From contig NZ_CP045701.2 in the NCBI RefSeq assembly GCF_009601685.2, positions 2,108,001 through 2,172,000 of the forward strand: a stretch of DNA of 64,000 nucleotides, in the 5' to 3' direction. The notes under the pieces are model-generated. The model searched no databases. It was not told the origin of the DNA and was given only the letters and a program-made list of their open reading frames with translations. The position numbers and the translations under genes were made by a program. Numbering within the stretch: position 1 is the stretch's first letter; each line of letters starts with the position of its first letter. Below, one piece after another: positions 46,411 through 55,199 of this stretch. This stretch comes from Pseudomonas brassicacearum. Its GTDB lineage: Bacteria; Pseudomonadota; Gammaproteobacteria; Pseudomonadales; Pseudomonadaceae.

Positions 46411-46622
46411 GCTGCAAATTCAGCGGCAGGGTGTGGAAGCCCTTACTCAAAGGCGCGTAGCGCCGCAAAATTTAAAGCAGACACTTTTCTTATGTCTGCT
46501 GTTAAATTACGGCGGCTGTACGCGGGGCGTCCTAGGGCGCGCCGGGTTCCTGAGTGCCGGTCTTCCACACCCGCGTACAGCTGCCACCCATCATGTGGAA
46601 GTGATGCTGGCAGATATTTCTC
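46411..46622 (+). ncRNA. highly structured leader or small RNA, candidate
   Basis: Consecutive perfect stems are visible: GCTG/CAGC (46411-46424), GGCGC/GCGCC (46452-46464), AATTTAA plus GCAGACA with TGTCTGC plus TTAAATT (46469-46508), and GCTGTACGCGGG (46515-46526) with CCCGCGTACAGC (46570-46581). The last encloses two small hairpins. CTTCCACACCC (46562-46572) can pair instead with GGGTGTGGAAG (46429-46439) or in part with TGTGGAAG (46593-46600). The segment ends before the ribosome site of the small gene at 46642. Confidence 0.55.
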
Positions 46623-46641
46623 TTACTCAGGAAGTTAGCCA

Positions 46642-46812
46642 ATGAAAAAGCTCACCCCCAACCCTCCGAAAACCACAGCCAATCCAAGGTGGTTTTCGTC
46701 TAGCGTCACCCAAGAATATCTCCTGCCAAATATCCGAATCTCGATCCCTGATTCGCTCCCTTTGCCTGCGGCATCCCAATCCGCCACTGGCCTTTCATCC
46801 CCGCAGGAGTAA
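46642..46812 (+). CDS. small Pseudomonas-type protein starting MKKLTPNPP
   Basis: This frame encodes 56 residues and starts after GGAAG. The opening MKKLTPNPP is shared, from memory, by a large set of short Pseudomonas proteins of unknown function (DUF3077/DUF6124-type), but the rest (KTTANPRWFSSSVTQ and on) does not follow the pattern I remember, so the gene may be shortened or frameshifted. It ends six bases before the next gene and contains that gene's ribosome site, implying coupling. Confidence 0.5.
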   Translation: MKKLTPNPPKTTANPRWFSSSVTQEYLLPNIRISIPDSLPLPAASQSATGLSSPQE

Positions 46813-46818
46813 CCCCTC

Positions 46819-47094
46819 ATGTCCCGCTACATGCCTATCACTGGTATCGAAAACAATTTCCACGCGCTCCTGATCGACACAGAAGCGCCGCTGGACGTGC
46901 TGCACGACACCGCCGCTTACCGCATCGCCGCTGTCACTCAGTTGCTGGAAAACCTCGCCATGCGTTCCGACATCAGTACGGACGCCGTGATACTTCATGA
47001 TTTTGCCCAAGTGCTAGCGATCCCCCTGCGCGATGGGTGTGATTTGCTGGATGTGATTGGGCGGCGATTGCAGGCGCAGGTCTTGGCTTTGTAA
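46819..47094 (+). CDS. conserved Pseudomonas small protein
   Basis: This protein of 91 residues starts MSRYMPITGIENNFHALLIDTEAPLDVLHDTAAYRI. It is soluble and helical. A GCAGGAG site lies within the end of the gene before it. I recall related short proteins as the second gene of such pairs in fluorescent pseudomonads, with no known function. It ends before a REP pair. Confidence 0.7.
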   Translation: MSRYMPITGIENNFHALLIDTEAPLDVLHDTAAYRIAAVTQLLENLAMRSDISTDAVILHDFAQVLAIPLRDGCDLLDVIGRRLQAQVLAL

Positions 47095-47154
47095 TGGAAG
47101 TGGGCGATCTCATAAGGTCGCCTGCCTGACTCATCATCCCTTGCAGCCAGCGAT

Positions 47155-47243
47155 TGTGGGAGCGAGCCTGCTCGCGATAGCGGTGGGTCAGTTTGCAGGA
47201 TGCTGGCCGTGCTGATGCCTTCGCGAGCAAGCCCGCTCCCACA
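47155..47243. repeat. REP pair
   Basis: TGTGGGAGCGAGCCTGCTCGCGAT at 47155 faces TTCGCGAGCAAGCCCGCTCCCACA ending at 47242. Confidence 0.85.
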
Positions 47244-47273
47244 GGTTAGTCGGCGTTTCGATGAGTTTGCTTA

Positions 47274-47292
47274 TATCCCCCCTGGGGGGATA
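47274..47292. promoter_or_regulatory. RcnR operator
   Basis: TATCCCCCCTGGGGGGATA is a perfect 9+9 palindrome around a central T. G/C tracts flanked by AT inverted repeats are the DNA target of RcnR/CsoR-family regulators. It lies 41 bases before the rcnR start. Confidence 0.85.
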
Positions 47293-47332
47293 GGATGGCG
47301 GGGTAAATTCATCGAAACCCAAGGCTCAAACC

Positions 47333-47620
47333 ATGACTGAGCACGACCACGAACATCCCCACCAAAGCCATGCGGCGATCATCAAGCGGCTCAAGCGCGC
47401 GGACGGTCATTTACGCAGCATTATCACGATGATCGAAGAGGGGCGTGAGTGCGTGGATATCGCCCAGCAGTTGCATGCGGTGGAGAAAGCGGTGTGCCAG
47501 GCCAAGCGGACGTTGATCCAGGATCACATCGATCACTGCCTGGAGGACACCGTTTCGTCGTTGCATAAAGGCGAGCGCGCGCCGCTGGAAGCCTTCAAAC
47601 AAATCACCAAGTATCTCTAG
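47333..47620 (+). CDS. rcnR: Ni/Co-responsive repressor RcnR (CsoR/FrmR family)
   Basis: This all-helical repressor has 95 residues. The histidine-rich start (MTEHDHEHPHQSH) precedes KRLKRADGHLRSIITMIEEGRECVDIAQQL, in which C40 is the conserved metal ligand; the second helix has the H-A-V-E-K-A-V-C region and the IDHCLEDTV end. The His-rich start favours RcnR over FrmR. It represses itself and rcnA through the palindrome at 47274. Confidence 0.92.
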   Translation: MTEHDHEHPHQSHAAIIKRLKRADGHLRSIITMIEEGRECVDIAQQLHAVEKAVCQAKRTLIQDHIDHCLEDTVSSLHKGERAPLEAFKQITKYL

Positions 47621-47627
47621 GCCCGAC

Positions 47628-48470
47628 ATGCCCAATTTTGCTGAATTGCTGCAACAGGGTGGCACTCACGCCTGGTTGTATTTCCCCAGCGCTATCTTGC
47701 TGGGCGCCTTGCATGGCCTGGAACCGGGTCATTCGAAAACCATGATGGCGGCGTTTATCGTGGCCATTCGGGGCTCGGTCAAGCAGGCGGTGTTGCTGGG
47801 CTTGGCGGCGACGCTGTCCCACACCGCGGTGGTGTGGTTGGTCGCCATCGGCGGCATGTACCTGGGCCAGGGGTTGGACGCCGAAACCTCCGAGCCATAT
47901 TTCCAGCTGGCCTCTGCCGCGCTGATCATTGCCATTGCGCTGTGGATGCTGTGGCGTACCTGGCGCGGCGAGCAGATGTTCAGGTTCGCGCAAAGTCATG
48001 AACACCATCATCACGATCACGATCATCACCACCACGAACATGACCACGGGCATCCCGAACCCAAAGGCCTGGTGCTGTCGCTGGAGGGTTATCAGGACGC
48101 CCACGAACAGGCGCATGCCAACGACATCCGCAAGCGCTTCACCCATCGGGAGGTCAGTACGGGCCAGATCATAATGTTCGGCCTGACGGGCGGCCTGATT
48201 CCTTGCCCCGCGGCCATTACCGTGCTGCTGCTGTGCCTGCAAGTCAAAGAGGTCGCGCTGGGCGGCCTGCTTGTTCTGTGCTTCAGCATCGGCCTGGCGA
48301 TGACCCTGGTGACCGTGGGGGCTGCAGCGGCCATTGGTGCAAGGCAGGCGTCCAATCGCTGGCCTTGGCTGGGCACCGTTGCGCGTCGGGCACCTTACCT
48401 GTCCAGCGTGTTGATCATCGGCGTCGGTCTCTACGTGGGTTTCCACGGCTGGATCGGCTTGAGCGCGTAG
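47628..48470 (+). CDS. rcnA: nickel/cobalt efflux protein RcnA
   Basis: This inner-membrane exporter of Ni2+ and Co2+ has 280 residues. It has about six membrane segments, with the first signature HGLEPGHSKTMMAAFIV and a histidine-rich cytoplasmic loop (HEHHHHDHDHHHHEHDHGH, about residues 124-143) followed by THREVSTGQIIMFGLTGGLIPCPAAITVLL. It starts seven bases after rcnR, so the two are one metal-induced operon. Confidence 0.94.
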   Translation: MPNFAELLQQGGTHAWLYFPSAILLGALHGLEPGHSKTMMAAFIVAIRGSVKQAVLLGLAATLSHTAVVWLVAIGGMYLGQGLDAETSEPYFQLASAALIIAIALWMLWRTWRGEQMFRFAQSHEHHHHDHDHHHHEHDHGHPEPKGLVLSLEGYQDAHEQAHANDIRKRFTHREVSTGQIIMFGLTGGLIPCPAAITVLLLCLQVKEVALGGLLVLCFSIGLAMTLVTVGAAAAIGARQASNRWPWLGTVARRAPYLSSVLIIGVGLYVGFHGWIGLSA

Positions 48471-48640
48471 CCTCCACCGATCAGTTCGCACCTTCTGGCG
48501 CAGAGGGTGCGCTGCCCAGCCGCTGCAAAGAAGCGCCTTCCAAGGTCTTCCACAGCTTACGCATCGTTGGGTTGCGATTGGCAATCGCACAGTACGAGCG
48601 AATCTCCAGGCGCGTTGAAGTGCGTTGCGTTGGCGCAAAA

Positions 48641-49616
48641 GGCACCGCTCTGTGGGAGCAAGGCTTGCCCGCGATGAAGCTGACGCGGTCTTCCGAAGGC
48701 CAAGGTGTCTGCATCGCGAGCAAGCTTTGCTCCCACGGATGAATCAACCAGCCTTGGCCGGCCTGCGCAATGCCGCAATGTCCCGCTTGGGCGGCACGCC
48801 AAACAAGCGGGCATATTCGCGGCTGAACTGGGAAGGGCTTTCATAACCCACCTTGAAGGCGGCACTCGCCACGTCCATGTGCTCGGCACCGCTCTGTGGG
48901 AGCAAGGCTTGCCCGCGATGAAGCTGACGCGGTCTCCCGAAGGCCAAGGTGTCTGCATCGCGAGCAAGCTTTGCTCCCACGGATGAATCAACCAGCCTTG
49001 GCCGGCCCGCGTAATGCCGCAATGTCCCGCTTGGGCGGCACGCCAAACAAGCGGGCATATTCGCGACTGAACTGGGACGGGCTTTCATAACCCACCTTGA
49101 AGGCGGCACTCGCCACATCCACGTGCTCGGCACCGCTCTGTGGGAGCAAGGCTTGCCCGCGATGAAGCTGACGCGGTCTCCCGAAGGCCAAGGTAACGGC
49201 ATCGCGAGCAAGCTTTGCTCCCACGGATGAATCAACCAGCCTTGGCCGGCCCGCGCAATGCCGCAATGTCCCGCTTGGGCGGCACGCCAAACAAGCGGGC
49301 ATATTCGCGGCTGAACTGGGAAGGGCTTTCATAACCCACCTTGAAGGCGGCACTCGCCACGTCCATGTGCTCGGCACCGCTCTGTGGGAGCAAGGCTTGC
49401 CCGCGATGAAGCTGACGCGGTCTCCCGAAGGCCAAGGTGTCTGCATCGCGAGCAAGCTTTGCTCCCACGGATGAATCAACCAGCCTTGGCCGGCCCGCGC
49501 AATGCCGCAATGTCCCGCTTGGGCGGCACGCCAAACAAGCGGGCATATTCGCGGCTGAACTGGGACGGGCTTTCATAACCCACCTTGAAGGCGGCACTCG
49601 CCACGTCCACGTGCTC
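48641..49616. repeat. four exact-length 244-bp tandem units (REP pair plus AraC gene 3' end)
   Basis: Units run 48641-48884, 48885-49128, 49129-49372 and 49373-49616. Each has a REP pair (TGTGGGAGCAAGGCTTGCCCGCGAT and ATCGCGAGCAAGCTTTGCTCCCA) followed by the last 141 bases of the AraC gene on the minus strand. The fourth joins the intact gene. Units differ at only a few bases. The stop codons fall at 48744, 48988, 49232 and 49476, exactly 244 apart. Confidence 0.95.
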
Positions 49617-50384
49617 GTTGAGCATCAAGCGTTTTGCTTCGTTCAACCGCAGCCACTTCTGGTATTGCAGCGGGCTCATCGCCGTGAGCTGGCGGAAGTG
49701 ATGGTGAAACGTCGGCGCGCTCATTTGCACCCGCGCCGCGAGGTCGTCTACGCGCACGGGTTCGGTGTAGTTCAATTTCAACCAGTCGATGGCCTTGGCG
49801 ATCCGGTAGCCCTGGCTATCGACCGAAACGATCTGCCGCAGTCGGGCGGCCTGGTCGCTGAGCAGCAGCCGGTAGTGAATCTCACGCTGGATCAACGGCG
49901 CCAGTATGGGGATGGCTTCGGGTTCATCCAGCAGCCCCAGCAGGCGTGCGAATGGCGCCAGCAGGTCAGGCGTCGCGGTGCCGATTCCCGCGCCGATCCC
50001 GACCGCTCGATCACGCGGCGGCGGCAGGCTGCCTTGGGCGATCAGATCGGCCACCATGCGCAAGTCGAGCCTCAGGACCAGGCCCAGGCAGGGCTGTTCG
50101 GGGCTGGCCTGCATCACCTCGGAATTGGCCGGGATGTCCAGGGAAGTCATGAGGAATCGCCCGGTGTCGTAGCCATAGGCTTCGCCACCGATCCACACCT
50201 GTTTCTCGCCTTGAGCCACCAGCACGATGCTCGGTTCGATCATGCAAATCACTGGCGGCGCCGGGGCGTCACGCCGAAAGAAGACGAGGCCGGCGATGGG
50301 CGTTTCAAAGTCGCCCGGCTGTGAGGTCCGGGCGCCGATGATGGCGGCCAGAGTCTCTTGTACGGATCTGCGTTGGGTGGCCAT
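49476..50384 (-). CDS. AraC-family regulator
   Basis: This protein has 302 residues from ATG 50384 ([17 protein letters not shown]). The N-terminal AraC_N cupin domain ([31 protein letters not shown] region) is the YqhC-type aldehyde/small-molecule sensor. Two helix-turn-helices follow ([23 protein letters not shown] and [22 protein letters not shown]). It is divergent from the alcohol dehydrogenase gene, which it probably regulates, as YqhC does with yqhD. Its 3' end is copied three more times downstream. Confidence 0.88.
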   Translation of the reverse strand: MATQRRSVQETLAAIIGARTSQPGDFETPIAGLVFFRRDAPAPPVICMIEPSIVLVAQGEKQVWIGGEAYGYDTGRFLMTSLDIPANSEVMQASPEQPCLGLVLRLDLRMVADLIAQGSLPPPRDRAVGIGAGIGTATPDLLAPFARLLGLLDEPEAIPILAPLIQREIHYRLLLSDQAARLRQIVSVDSQGYRIAKAIDWLKLNYTEPVRVDDLAARVQMSAPTFHHHFRQLTAMSPLQYQKWLRLNEAKRLMLNEHVDVASAAFKVGYESPSQFSREYARLFGVPPKRDIAALRGPAKAG

Positions 50385-50570
50385 GTCGGTTCCGGGTGTC
50401 ATCTCGGCTCAAGCGCTATAGGCAGAACATTAACTCGCCAAGCGAAGCGCTGCCTATACGCGATAGAAACACTCATAGGATCAGGCAAGCATCTCAGCGT
50501 AATGCACTACCGGCCGGCTGGGCCGAGCCCTGAAGATACAACCTCATTCAATCCAGCAAGGAGTCCTCTG

Positions 50571-51620
50571 ATGCGTGTACAAGCCTATGGCGCTCACGCG
50601 GGCGACAAGCCCCTTGAACCCCTGCAGATCACTCGTCGCACGCCGGGCGCGCACGACGTCCAGATCGACATCGCTTTTTGTGGTATCTGCCATTCGGACC
50701 TGCACCAGGTGCGTGCCGAGTGGGCGGGTACCCAGTTCCCTTGCGTGCCGGGCCACGAAATCGTCGGCCGGGTCGCGGCGGTCGGCGCCCATGTGTCCGG
50801 CTTCAAGGCCGGCGACCTGGTGGGCGTTGGCTGCATTGTCGACAGCTGCAAGCACTGCGACGACTGCAACAGCGGCCTGGAAAACTATTGTGACGGGATG
50901 ATCGGGACCTACAACTTTCCCACCCCGGATGAGCCCGGTTGGACGCTGGGTGGCTATTCGCAGAACATCGTGGTGCATGAGCGCTATGTGTTGCGCATTC
51001 GTCACCCCGAAGCCCAGCTTGCCGCCGTCGCGCCGCTGCTCTGCGCAGGCATCACCACCTATTCGCCGCTGCGCCACTGGAACGTCGGGCCGGGCAAGAA
51101 AGTCGGCGTGGTCGGCATCGGCGGCCTGGGCCACATGGGCATCAAGCTCGCCCATGCGATGGGGGCTCACGTCGTGGCATTCACCACGTCCGAGTCCAAG
51201 CGCGAGGATGCCAGGCAGTTGGGGGCCGACGAGGTCGTCGTGTCGCGCAATGCTGAAGAAATGGCCGCGCACACCAAGCGTTTCGATTTCATCTTGAACA
51301 CCGTGGCGGCCCCTCACGATCTGGACGCATTGCTGGTACTGCTCAAGCGCGACGGCACGATGGCCCTGGTGGGCGCCCCGGCAACTGCGCATCCTTCGCC
51401 GAATGTCTTCAACCTGATCATGAAGCGGCGCACCCTGGGCGGGTCGATGATCGGCGGCATCCCCGAGACCCAGGAGATGCTCGATTTCTGCGCAGAACAC
51501 GGCATCGTCGCCGACATCGAACTGGTCCGGGCCGAGCAGATCAACGCGTCCTACGAACGCATGCTCAAGGGCGATGTGAAGTATCGCTTCGTGATCGATA
51601 ACGCGACTTTGGCCGGCTGA
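50571..51620 (+). CDS. Zn-dependent NAD(P) alcohol dehydrogenase (YahK/cinnamyl type)
   Basis: This oxidoreductase of 349 residues interconverts aldehydes and alcohols. It starts MRVQAYGAHAGDKPLEP after an AGGAG site. It has the catalytic zinc ligand region GICHSDLH and GHEIVG, the structural zinc cysteines CKHCDDCNSGLENYC, and the cofactor loop VGVVGIGGLGHMGIKLA. The family (YahK/AdhA) usually prefers NADPH. It is divergent from the AraC gene. Confidence 0.92.
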   Translation: MRVQAYGAHAGDKPLEPLQITRRTPGAHDVQIDIAFCGICHSDLHQVRAEWAGTQFPCVPGHEIVGRVAAVGAHVSGFKAGDLVGVGCIVDSCKHCDDCNSGLENYCDGMIGTYNFPTPDEPGWTLGGYSQNIVVHERYVLRIRHPEAQLAAVAPLLCAGITTYSPLRHWNVGPGKKVGVVGIGGLGHMGIKLAHAMGAHVVAFTTSESKREDARQLGADEVVVSRNAEEMAAHTKRFDFILNTVAAPHDLDALLVLLKRDGTMALVGAPATAHPSPNVFNLIMKRRTLGGSMIGGIPETQEMLDFCAEHGIVADIELVRAEQINASYERMLKGDVKYRFVIDNATLAG

Positions 51621-51700
51621 AGACAGACGTCAACGGCCCGCTTGCCAACTGCTCGCGAAAGCGGTCTGCCAGAGACGGTGATGTTGGATGAGCTGCCGTC

Positions 51701-51725
51701 ATCGCGAGCAAGCTCGCTCCCACAC
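51701..51725. repeat. single REP element
   Basis: ATCGCGAGCAAGCTCGCTCCCACA lies between the dehydrogenase and the exporter. Confidence 0.75.
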
Positions 51726-51748
51726 AAGAAACACAGGATTGTCCTCCA

Positions 51749-52966
51749 ATGACCGATAACCCCTTGCCACAAGGCCAGCCCGCCTGGGGCGCGGTGCTTG
51801 CCATGGCCCTCGCCGCATTCGTGCTCGTTGCCTCGGAGTTCATGCCAGTCAGCTTGCTGACGCCGGTAGCGGCCGATCTTCACGTCAGCGAAGGGCAGGC
51901 CGGCCAAGGCATTGCCGTCTCTGGCGCCTTTGCGCTGATCACCAGCCTGTTCATCGCATCGCTCGCCGCCCGGGTCGACCGCAAATGGCTCCTTCTGGGG
52001 CTGACATTGCTGATGATCGTTTCAGGCACCGTGGCGGCGTTTGCACCAAACTATGCGGTATTCATGCTCGGTCGCGCGTTGATCGGCGTGGCGATTGGCG
52101 GCTTCTGGTCGCTGTCGGCAGCCACCGCCATGCGGCTTGTGCCGGACGATCAGGTTCCGCAGGCACTGGCCATCGTCAATGGCGGCAATGCCTTGGCGAC
52201 GGTGGTCGCTGCGCCGCTGGGCAGTTTCCTGGGGGCGATCATCGGTTGGCGTGGCGCGTTTTTCTGCATCGTGCCCGTCGCCGCCATCGCCCTGGTCTGG
52301 CTGCTGTTACGCCTGCCCTCCATGCCTTCGCAGGGGAAGCAGGGCAGCACCAATGTCTTCAAGTTGATGACCCGGGCACCGGTCGCACTCGGCATGCTGG
52401 CGGTCAGCACGTTTTTCATGGGCCAGTTCATGTTGTTCACCTACCTGCGACCGTTCCTTGAAACGGTGACGCAGGTGAACGTTTCCATGCTGTCCTTCAT
52501 GTTGCTGGTGATCGGTGTGGCGGGTTTGCTGGGCACCTTCCTGATCGGCGCCTGCTTGAAAAACAACCTCTATCGGACGCTCATCGTCATCCCGCTGTTG
52601 ATGGCCGCGATTGCCATTGCCCTGGTGGTGTTCGGTGGCTCGGTAACGATCACGACCGTCCTGCTCGGCCTTTGGGGCTTGGTGGCCACGGCGGCGCCCG
52701 TAGGTTGGTGGACCTGGCTTTCGCGGACGCTGCCGGAAGATGCCGAAGCCGGCGGCGGCCTGATGGTGGCGATCGTCCAACTCGCCATCGCCGCGGGCGC
52801 GACAGTGGGTGGCCTTCTGTTCGACCTGAGTGGCTATCGCGCGACCTTTGAAACCAGCGCGGCGGTGTTGGGCGTTGCCGCTGTTCTTGCGGTGCTGGCT
52901 GCTCGGTCAGCGCTCCGGGAATCTTCATCGACTACGCAAGCAACGCCCTATGGCTCGGTGGGTTGA
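51749..52966 (+). CDS. MFS exporter, DHA1 type (NepI-like)
   Basis: This 12-helix transporter of 405 residues starts at ATG 51749. The N-terminal VASEFMPVSLLTPVAADL and the loop ARVDRKWLLL and FMLGRALIGVAIGGFWSLSAATAMRLV segments are those of the YdhP/NepI drug or nucleoside exporters. The precise substrate is unknown. It is downstream of the alcohol dehydrogenase gene but separated by a REP element, so cotranscription is uncertain. Confidence 0.88.
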   Translation: MTDNPLPQGQPAWGAVLAMALAAFVLVASEFMPVSLLTPVAADLHVSEGQAGQGIAVSGAFALITSLFIASLAARVDRKWLLLGLTLLMIVSGTVAAFAPNYAVFMLGRALIGVAIGGFWSLSAATAMRLVPDDQVPQALAIVNGGNALATVVAAPLGSFLGAIIGWRGAFFCIVPVAAIALVWLLLRLPSMPSQGKQGSTNVFKLMTRAPVALGMLAVSTFFMGQFMLFTYLRPFLETVTQVNVSMLSFMLLVIGVAGLLGTFLIGACLKNNLYRTLIVIPLLMAAIAIALVVFGGSVTITTVLLGLWGLVATAAPVGWWTWLSRTLPEDAEAGGGLMVAIVQLAIAAGATVGGLLFDLSGYRATFETSAAVLGVAAVLAVLAARSALRESSSTTQATPYGSVG

Positions 52967-53080
52967 GGCGAGCCGTGTAAGCCAAAGAAGGTTGAAAGGA
53001 CGACCGTTGGGCGCTTCAGGTTGGTGGCATATTGATGGCTTGTTATGCTCTTGGTTTGTTATCCATCACGTTGGTTGATT

Positions 53081-53356
53081 GTGACTACCGAGCGAATTTC
53101 CCAATTAGAGCAAGCCCTTATGGCCGTTATCGCCGCCGCCGGGAAGAGGGGGATCAACAGCGATGAACTGTGTGCACACGCCGTGGGCGGGCTGATCTCC
53201 GATCCGTACTGGAGCTGGGCGGATACCCGATACGCGCAAGGTGCGGCTGACGAAATCGACAATGCCTTGCATAAACTCGTGGGCAGACCGGCGCAAGAAC
53301 TGACGCCACCGGTGCCCGGGAACGATCCAACACTCGAATCAGCGCCGCAGTTCTAG
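53081..53356 (+). CDS. small hypothetical protein
   Basis: This protein of 91 residues is read from GTG 53081 (MTTERISQLEQALMAVIAAAG). It has a helical start and a Trp-containing middle (LISDPYWSWADTRYAQGAADEIDNAL). No known motif is seen. A terminator follows. An upstream in-frame start at 53045 would add 12 residues. I do not recognise the family. Confidence 0.6.
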   Translation: MTTERISQLEQALMAVIAAAGKRGINSDELCAHAVGGLISDPYWSWADTRYAQGAADEIDNALHKLVGRPAQELTPPVPGNDPTLESAPQF

Positions 53357-53370
53357 TGTGTTCTCCAACG

Positions 53371-53399
53371 AAATGGGCGACCTCAAGGGTCGCCCATTT
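53371..53399. terminator. bidirectional terminator
   Basis: AAATGGGCGACC and GGTCGCCCATTT form a perfect 12-bp stem between convergent genes. Confidence 0.8.
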
Positions 53400-53402
53400 G
53401 CG

Positions 53403-53891
53403 TTAAAGCCCCAGGCCTTGCTCTACCAGCGCGAGCAAGGTGTCCTCGTCCAGCATGGCGGGTTCAGGATGCGGTTGTGCGGACAGGCGCAGTGCCTGGA
53501 TATGCCAGAGCGATTCACCATGTTCGCCGAGTGTGCGCACGATGCAGTGTTCCTGCCCCTTCATATGGACTTCAATGCAGCCTTCGCCCTTGGACGAGAA
53601 ACGCGCAATCGGGTCGAATGAAATGCGCTGGTGATTGCCTTCGATCACCAGTTGATCGATGGCGTAGCTGTACGTCGAACCGCTGGAATGACTTTCAAAT
53701 ACATGGGTGGGGTTACGCCGAATGTCCAGGCCTGCCTCGCACACGGGCGCCAACCAGGTTTCGATCTGGCGATACAGTTCGTAGACCTGGGCGGGCCAGT
53801 GCTCGATCGCCAGGTCGGCGCAGTTGTCGGTATCCGCGCGGGTTTGCTGGGTTTTCCTCAGTTTGGCCGCTAGCTCGTCTGCCTTGCTCAT
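53403..53891 (-). CDS. conserved hypothetical protein
   Basis: This protein of 162 residues starts MSKADELAAKLRKTQQTRADTDNCADLAIEHW. It has an alpha/beta appearance with a charged N-terminal helix and no signal peptide or membrane segment. The segment SYAIDQLVIEGNHQRISFDPIARFSSKGEGCIEV looks like a beta-sheet core. I do not recognise a family. It converges on the small gene at 53081. Confidence 0.7.
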   Translation of the reverse strand: MSKADELAAKLRKTQQTRADTDNCADLAIEHWPAQVYELYRQIETWLAPVCEAGLDIRRNPTHVFESHSSGSTYSYAIDQLVIEGNHQRISFDPIARFSSKGEGCIEVHMKGQEHCIVRTLGEHGESLWHIQALRLSAQPHPEPAMLDEDTLLALVEQGLGL

Positions 53892-54031
53892 GTCGATTCC
53901 CTGTCGTGATGATAGGTTGAGCTTAGCTGATGGGCTGGGGTGTTCATTTGCGCTGGGTCATGGGGTGGGGGAGCAAGCGCCTTCACAACATGGAAGCGGT
54001 GCCTGAGAGGTTCTGTTCATTTCGGTAACGC

Positions 54032-54319
54032 TTAAACTGCCAAGGCGCTGATCACGTGTTTCGGATCATTATGAATCGCCCGCAACAGCGCTTTAGCGGG
54101 ACCGGTTGGCTCGCGTCGTCCTTGCTCCCAATTGCGAAGCGTGCCCAATTGGACGTCGATCAGTGCTGCAAATTTGGCTTGGGTCAGGCCGGTAGCCTTG
54201 CGTATTTCTTTCACCTGCAGCGCATCGACGATGAACTCCCGGGACGGCTGGCGCTCGCCTCGAACGATTTCATCCATCTGTTGTACGCTTTCCATCAGCT
54301 CATCGAAAAATTTGCTCAT
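54032..54319 (-). CDS. NadS/HigA-type antitoxin
   Basis: This helix-turn-helix antitoxin has 95 residues. An N-terminal region (MSKFFDELMESVQQMDEIVRG) precedes the HTH VKEIRKATGLTQAKFAALIDVQLGTLRNWEQGRREPTGPAK. It starts two bases after the toxin stop, in the toxin-first order of higBA. It should repress the operon and neutralise the toxin. Confidence 0.9.
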   Translation of the reverse strand: MSKFFDELMESVQQMDEIVRGERQPSREFIVDALQVKEIRKATGLTQAKFAALIDVQLGTLRNWEQGRREPTGPAKALLRAIHNDPKHVISALAV

Positions 54320-54321
54320 GG

Positions 54322-54636
54322 TTATCTCCAGTGCTCGACAATCATTTTTAATGCTTTGCGTTGATCGACAGTCAAATCTTGCTGTTCATTTTTCGGGTAT
54401 ATCATCAACAGCGCGATCCGCGAAGCATGGACGAAGTGGTAGTAGATCACCCTGGCCCCACCCCGTTTGCCATGGCCTTTGGCTGCGATGCGGATCTTTC
54501 GGATCCCCCCGGTGGCTTCCATAACATCACCAGCGGAGGGGTTGCACACCAATAGTTTCTGTAGGACAGCGAAATCATCGTCATCCATCAGTTCTTTGAC
54601 TCGCCGGGTAAAAATTGGAGTTTCAATAAAAATCAT
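54322..54636 (-). CDS. RelE/HigB-type toxin
   Basis: This 104-residue toxin starts MIFIETPIFTRRVKELMDDDDFAVLQKLLV. The ATGGIRKIRIAAKGHGKRGGARVIYYHFV segment is the family core, with basic residues for mRNA contact, and it ends in LMIYPKNEQQDLTVDQRKALKMIVEH. It is immediately upstream of its antitoxin and appears intact. Such toxins cleave mRNA on the ribosome. Confidence 0.9.
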   Translation of the reverse strand: MIFIETPIFTRRVKELMDDDDFAVLQKLLVCNPSAGDVMEATGGIRKIRIAAKGHGKRGGARVIYYHFVHASRIALLMIYPKNEQQDLTVDQRKALKMIVEHWR

Positions 54637-54767
54637 TGCTAATGTACGCCAGTGGCTTACTTTTGAGCAATCCTATTGAACTTCACCTTCCGATTCACCC
54701 CGTGAGTTGTAACCAAATTCGGGAATGCCCCGATGATCAGGACAGGACACAGGACCGAGCACCAACC

Positions 54768-55199
54768 ATGCGCATGACAACACTGAGCAATAACGACCTG
54801 GGACCGTTGCGCGATGCGCTCACCCTGGCCGGTCTTCCCGTGGACGACCTGACGTATCCCGGTCGACAGTTCTTCAGCTTCAGCCACCAAGATGTTGTTG
54901 TGGCGTTTGGTGGCATCGAGGGGGAGGGGGCTGACCGGTTGCTGCGCTCACTGGTTGTTCTTGAGGGGCAGCGGGGGAAGGGCGCTGGCTCGGCGGTGCT
55001 GGCCGCTATCGAAGCGTTTGCCAAACGTGAGGGTGTAGAGCAGCTCCATCTGCTGACCGACAGCGCCGCCGTGTTTTTTACCGGCCAGGGCTATCAGGCA
55101 CAGGACCGCTCGCTGGCGCCTGCTTCGATCAGTGCGACGGCCCAATTCAAAACCTTGTGCCCGGCTTCTGCGACGTACCTGAGCAAACGCCTCGTCTAG
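54768..55199 (+). CDS. arsN2: GNAT acetyltransferase ArsN2
   Basis: This protein of 143 residues starts MRMTTLSNNDLGPLRDALTLAGLPVDDL. The acetyl-CoA-binding motif A is RSLVVLEGQRGKGAGSAVLAAIE, and the closing ATAQFKTLCPASATYLSK is typical of ArsN2, an acetyltransferase found with arsenic-resistance genes. No ars operon is in the window, so an arsenic role is family inference only. Its end overlaps the chrA end on the opposite strand by four bases. Confidence 0.82.
   Translation: MRMTTLSNNDLGPLRDALTLAGLPVDDLTYPGRQFFSFSHQDVVVAFGGIEGEGADRLLRSLVVLEGQRGKGAGSAVLAAIEAFAKREGVEQLHLLTDSAAVFFTGQGYQAQDRSLAPASISATAQFKTLCPASATYLSKRLV

Noticed and set aside
46433..46645. 70-codon frame across the structured leader
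   Set aside because: It has no ribosome site or family features and lies over perfect hairpins, which are better explained as RNA structure.
48744..49597. Several open frames reading across the 244-bp units
   Set aside because: They are chance fusions of AraC 3' ends with REP sequences and have no start signals; listed as a repeat instead.
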